Origin: an uncultured Gammaproteobacteria bacterium | Lineage (GTDB): Bacteria > Pseudomonadota > Gammaproteobacteria > HK1 | Length of the DNA stretch: 64,000 bases | Direction: 5' to 3' | Assembly (NCBI GenBank): GCA_958295835.1 | Contig: OY282378.1 | Span: 3,435,694-3,499,693, forward strand | The notes under the pieces: model-generated | Told to the model about the DNA's origin: nothing | What the model saw: only the letters and a program-made list of their open reading frames with translations | Database searches by the model: none | In this document: positions 61,496-64,000 of the stretch, piece after piece | Layout: every line of letters begins with the position of its first letter | Numbering within the stretch: position 1 is the stretch's first letter | Made by a program: the position numbers and the translations under genes

Positions 61496-64000
61496 CCGGG
61501 CGCATGACCGGACCGGATCCTTTCCCTGCCGGCGGGAGCATGTCCGGAGCGCACCGCTTTCACGTCAACGGGCGGGCGGTCGAGGTCGCCGCCGCGCCCG
61601 CTTCCCGGCTCACGCGCGTGCTCCGCGAGCATCTGGGACTGGCCGGCACCAAGGTCGGCTGCGACGCGGGGGATTGCGGCGCCTGCACGGTGCTGCTGGA
61701 CGGCGAGCAGGTCTGCGCCTGCCTGGTGCCGCTCGGCCAGGTGCGGGGCCGCTCGGTCACCACCGTCGAAGGGCTGGCCGGGAACGGCGGCCTGAGCCGG
61801 CTGCAACGGGCATTCCACGAACACGGCGCGGCGCAATGCGGGATCTGCACGCCGGGCATGCTGATGGCGGCGAGCACCCTGCTCGGACGCCCGCGGCCGC
61901 CCTCCGAGCCGGAGGTGCTCGATGCGCTCGGCGGCGTGCTGTGCCGGTGCACGGGTTACCGGAAGATCGTGCGTGCGGTGCTCGCGGCGGTGAACGACGC
62001 GACGGGCGATGCGGCGGGCGGCGCGATAGGCAGTACGGCGGACGGCGCGACGGGCGATGCGGTGGACGGCACGACGGGCGATGCGGCGGGCGGCGCGCAA
62101 GACGCGGACGTCAAACGGTACGTGGGCCGCCGGCTCCCGAGCGTGGACGGTCCCGGCAAGGTCACGGGCCGGGCGGTCTTCGGCGCGGACGGTGCGCCCG
62201 CCGGTGCGCTCCGGCTGCGGGTGGTGCGCTCCCCCCACGCGCACGCGCGTTTCACCCTCGGCGACTGCGCCGCGCTGCACGAGCGCCATCCCGGACTCGC
62301 CCGCATCCTCACCGCTAACGACGTCCCGGGCGTCAACGGGTTCGGCATCTACCCGGAGGTCAAGGATCAGCCGGTGCTCGCGCCCGGCATCGTACGCTAC
62401 CGCGGCGAGGCGATGTTCGCGCTGGTCGGCGACGCGGACACCCTCGCCCGGCTGACCGACGATCGGCTTTCCGTCGGTTGGGAGCCGCTTCCGGCCGTGT
62501 CCGATCCGCGCGACGCGCTCGCGGCCGGCGCCCCGCCCGTCAACCCGGACCGGCCGGACAACGTGCTCGCCCGCGGGCGCGTGCACGCCGGGGAAGTGCC
62601 GCCGCCCGGCAGCGGTCCGCCAAGTGGCGGCAGTTCACTGAGCAGCGATGCTCCAGGCGGCGATTCCCCAGGCAACGGTCCGCCGGATGATGGCGGCGGT
62701 TCAATAGGCAATGGCCCGCTTGGCGACGGTTCACCGGACAGCGGCTCGCCGGACGACGATCCGCCAGACAGCGCCTCGCCAGTCGTCAGCCCGTCAGCCG
62801 GTGGCCTGCTGGTCGGTGGCCCGCCGGCCAGCGGCGATCTGATCGAGGCGAGCGGCGAGTTCGAGACCCCTTTCATCGAGCACGCCTACATCGAGCCGGA
62901 GGCGGGCTGGGCACGGCGGATCGAGGGCGGCCGCATCGAGGTGGTGGCGTGCACGCAGACCCCCTACATGGACCGGGACGAGGTGGCGAACGTGCTCGGC
63001 ATCGCGCCCGGGCAGGTGCGCATCCGCCCCTCCGCCTGCGGGGGCGGTTTCGGCGGCAAGCTCGACCAGTCCGTCCAGCCTCTGGTGGCGCTGGCGGCGT
63101 GGCTGCTGGACAGGCCGGTGTGCTGCACCTACACGCGCCCCGAGTCGATGGCCGCCACCACCAAGCGGCATCCGGCACGCATCCGCGCCCGCGCGGTGGC
63201 CGAGCCCGGTGGGCGCCTGCTCGGATACGAGTTCGACGGGGATTTCGACACCGGGGCCTACGCCTCCTGGGGTCCCACCGTGGCCGGGCGGGTCCCGGTG
63301 CACTGCATGGGTCCGTACCGCGTGCCCAACGTGCGTGCGGAGGCGCGCGCGATCTTCACGCATTCGCCGCCAGCGGGCGCCTTCCGCGGCTTCGGCGTGC
63401 CCCAGGCCGCGATCGCGCACGAGACACTGATCGACGAGCTGGCGGTCGCCTGCGGCATCGATCCGCTCGAATTCCGGCGCCGCAACGCACTGCGGGCCGG
63501 AGACCGCACCGCCACCGGCCAGGTGCTGGAGGCGAGCGCGGGGCTCGTCGCCTGCCTCGACGCGCTACGCCCGCGCTGGGAGGCGTTGCGCCGGGAGGCC
63601 GATGCGTTCAACGCCTCGGCATCGGCCGCGGATTCTGCTGCCACCTCGATGCCCGCATCGACACCGGCCGCAGATTCCACCGCCACCTCGATGCCCGCAT
63701 CGACACCGACCGCAGATTCCGCCGCCACCTCGATGCCCGCATCGACACCGACCGCAGCCTCCACCACCGCCGCGACCGCGGCCGGTCCGCGCCGCCCGCA
63801 CCGGCGCCGCGGCGTCGGCATCGCGTGCATGTGGTACGGCTGCGGCAACACCTCGATGTCGAACCCCTCCTCGATGCGCGTGACGCTCTCCCGGGACGGT
63901 CGGGTGGTGTTCTACAACGGGGCGCAGGACGTCGGGCAGGGCTCATCCACGGTCATGCTCCAGATCATGGCCGAAGCCCTGGGCCTGCCCATCGAGCAGA
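61492..64000 (+). CDS. Fused 2Fe-2S / molybdopterin subunit of a molybdenum hydroxylase (partial)
   Basis: An open frame to the window edge, over 836 residues. The N-terminal part is a complete two-cluster iron-sulfur subunit: CDAGDCGACTVLLDGEQVC and QCGICTPGMLMA ... CRCTGYRKI. It is fused to a molybdopterin subunit starting YVGRRLPSVDGPGKVTGRAVFGAD, with PFIEHAYIEPEAG, CGGGFGGK, and GAFRGFGVPQA. The C-terminus with the catalytic Glu region is outside the window. ATG 61492 overlaps the FAD gene stop; ATG 61540 is possible. Three low-complexity inserts lie near residues 170-201, 371-448 and 711-765. Likely substrates are purines or aldehydes; CO is unlikely as the CSFR-type loop reads GAFRGF. 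Confidence 0.92.
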   Translation, partial: MTGRMTGPDPFPAGGSMSGAHRFHVNGRAVEVAAAPASRLTRVLREHLGLAGTKVGCDAGDCGACTVLLDGEQVCACLVPLGQVRGRSVTTVEGLAGNGGLSRLQRAFHEHGAAQCGICTPGMLMAASTLLGRPRPPSEPEVLDALGGVLCRCTGYRKIVRAVLAAVNDATGDAAGGAIGSTADGATGDAVDGTTGDAAGGAQDADVKRYVGRRLPSVDGPGKVTGRAVFGADGAPAGALRLRVVRSPHAHARFTLGDCAALHERHPGLARILTANDVPGVNGFGIYPEVKDQPVLAPGIVRYRGEAMFALVGDADTLARLTDDRLSVGWEPLPAVSDPRDALAAGAPPVNPDRPDNVLARGRVHAGEVPPPGSGPPSGGSSLSSDAPGGDSPGNGPPDDGGGSIGNGPLGDGSPDSGSPDDDPPDSASPVVSPSAGGLLVGGPPASGDLIEASGEFETPFIEHAYIEPEAGWARRIEGGRIEVVACTQTPYMDRDEVANVLGIAPGQVRIRPSACGGGFGGKLDQSVQPLVALAAWLLDRPVCCTYTRPESMAATTKRHPARIRARAVAEPGGRLLGYEFDGDFDTGAYASWGPTVAGRVPVHCMGPYRVPNVRAEARAIFTHSPPAGAFRGFGVPQAAIAHETLIDELAVACGIDPLEFRRRNALRAGDRTATGQVLEASAGLVACLDALRPRWEALRREADAFNASASAADSAATSMPASTPAADSTATSMPASTPTADSAATSMPASTPTAASTTAATAAGPRRPHRRRGVGIACMWYGCGNTSMSNPSSMRVTLSRDGRVVFYNGAQDVGQGSSTVMLQIMAEALGLPIEQ
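61999..62094 (+). repeat. 24-base tandem repeats at the domain junction
   Basis: Four 24-base units (GCGACGGGCGATGCGGYGGR type) encode octapeptides such as ATGDAAGG. They form the linker between the iron-sulfur and molybdopterin parts of the fused protein. Confidence 0.85.
62605..62834 (+). repeat. Pro/Gly/Ser/Asp-rich insert in the molybdopterin domain
   Basis: About 230 bases of degenerate 12-15-base units (GGCRRCGRTYCRCCR type) between the conserved NVLARGRVHAGEV and DLIEASGEFETPFIEH blocks. The frame is kept through some 77 residues. Confidence 0.75.
63631..63756 (+). repeat. 42-base tandem repeats in the molybdopterin domain
   Basis: Three near-identical 42-base units starting GATTCYRCYGCCACCTCGAT (63631, 63673, 63715) encode 14-residue repeats of the type DSTATSMPASTPAA between EADAFNA and the GVGIACMWYG block. 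Confidence 0.88.

Noticed and set aside
61265..63756. CRISPR arrays
   Set aside because: The repeats are contiguous without spacers and lie in frame inside genes; no cas genes are present.

Overview
This window looks like a chromosomal segment of a GC-rich gammaproteobacterium. The left end has the order mlaC - ibaG - murA - hisG - hisD, which is typical of that class, and the transporters and enzymes fit a free-living or host-associated heterotroph. No rRNA, tRNA or CRISPR array was found, and the species cannot be named from sequence alone.

Layout. 1-5148: outer-membrane lipid trafficking (mlaC), ibaG, murA, hisG, hisD and a small methyltransferase, all on the plus strand. 5203-7968: molybdate ABC transporter modABC on the minus strand. 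8208-9473: an MFS exporter. 9757-13781: a four-gene polyamine ABC transporter (potFGHI type). 13910-19162: VOC protein, a Tat-exported Rieske-like protein, a CcmG-type thioredoxin, a glutathione transferase, a TerC-family membrane protein and tyrS.

19255-49597 is a large, layered defence island. It holds an AAA-ATPase/PD-(D/E)XK protein, a SNF2 helicase with DUF3883, an AAA ATPase + TOPRIM-like pair, remnants of DUF499 and DUF1156 genes, and a type I restriction operon. That operon reads hsdM - hicB - hicA - hsdS - DUF433 - DUF5615 - DUF1828 - darT - darG - hsdR, so its toxin-antitoxin genes lie inside the restriction operon and are mostly joined by stop/start overlaps. Two toxin genes are broken while their antitoxins are intact. 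hicA is split by a 5.74-kb composite IS1380-type element (TTAA target duplication) that carries nested ISL3 and IS1634 elements and an unknown cargo gene. darT is interrupted by a lower-GC block of about 6 kb with a DUF1902/HicA pair and a second modification system (ribbon-helix-helix-like gene, MORC/MutL-like ATPase, Rossmann protein, C5 cytosine methyltransferase, Vsr).

49739-64000 returns to metabolism: an ABC-2 exporter (NodIJ type), a luciferase-like oxidoreductase, hydantoinase/oxoprolinase subunits A and B, a FIST-domain sensor protein, a MATE exporter, and a molybdenum hydroxylase (separate FAD subunit, then a fused iron-sulfur/molybdopterin protein that runs off the window). The molybdate importer at the left could supply that enzyme's cofactor.

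A feature running through the whole window is that conserved enzymes (TyrS, the SNF2 helicase, HyuA, the molybdenum hydroxylase subunits) carry in-frame low-complexity inserts. Most are tandem repeats whose periods (12, 18, 24, 36, 42 bases) are multiples of six, and they sit at domain linkers or loops.
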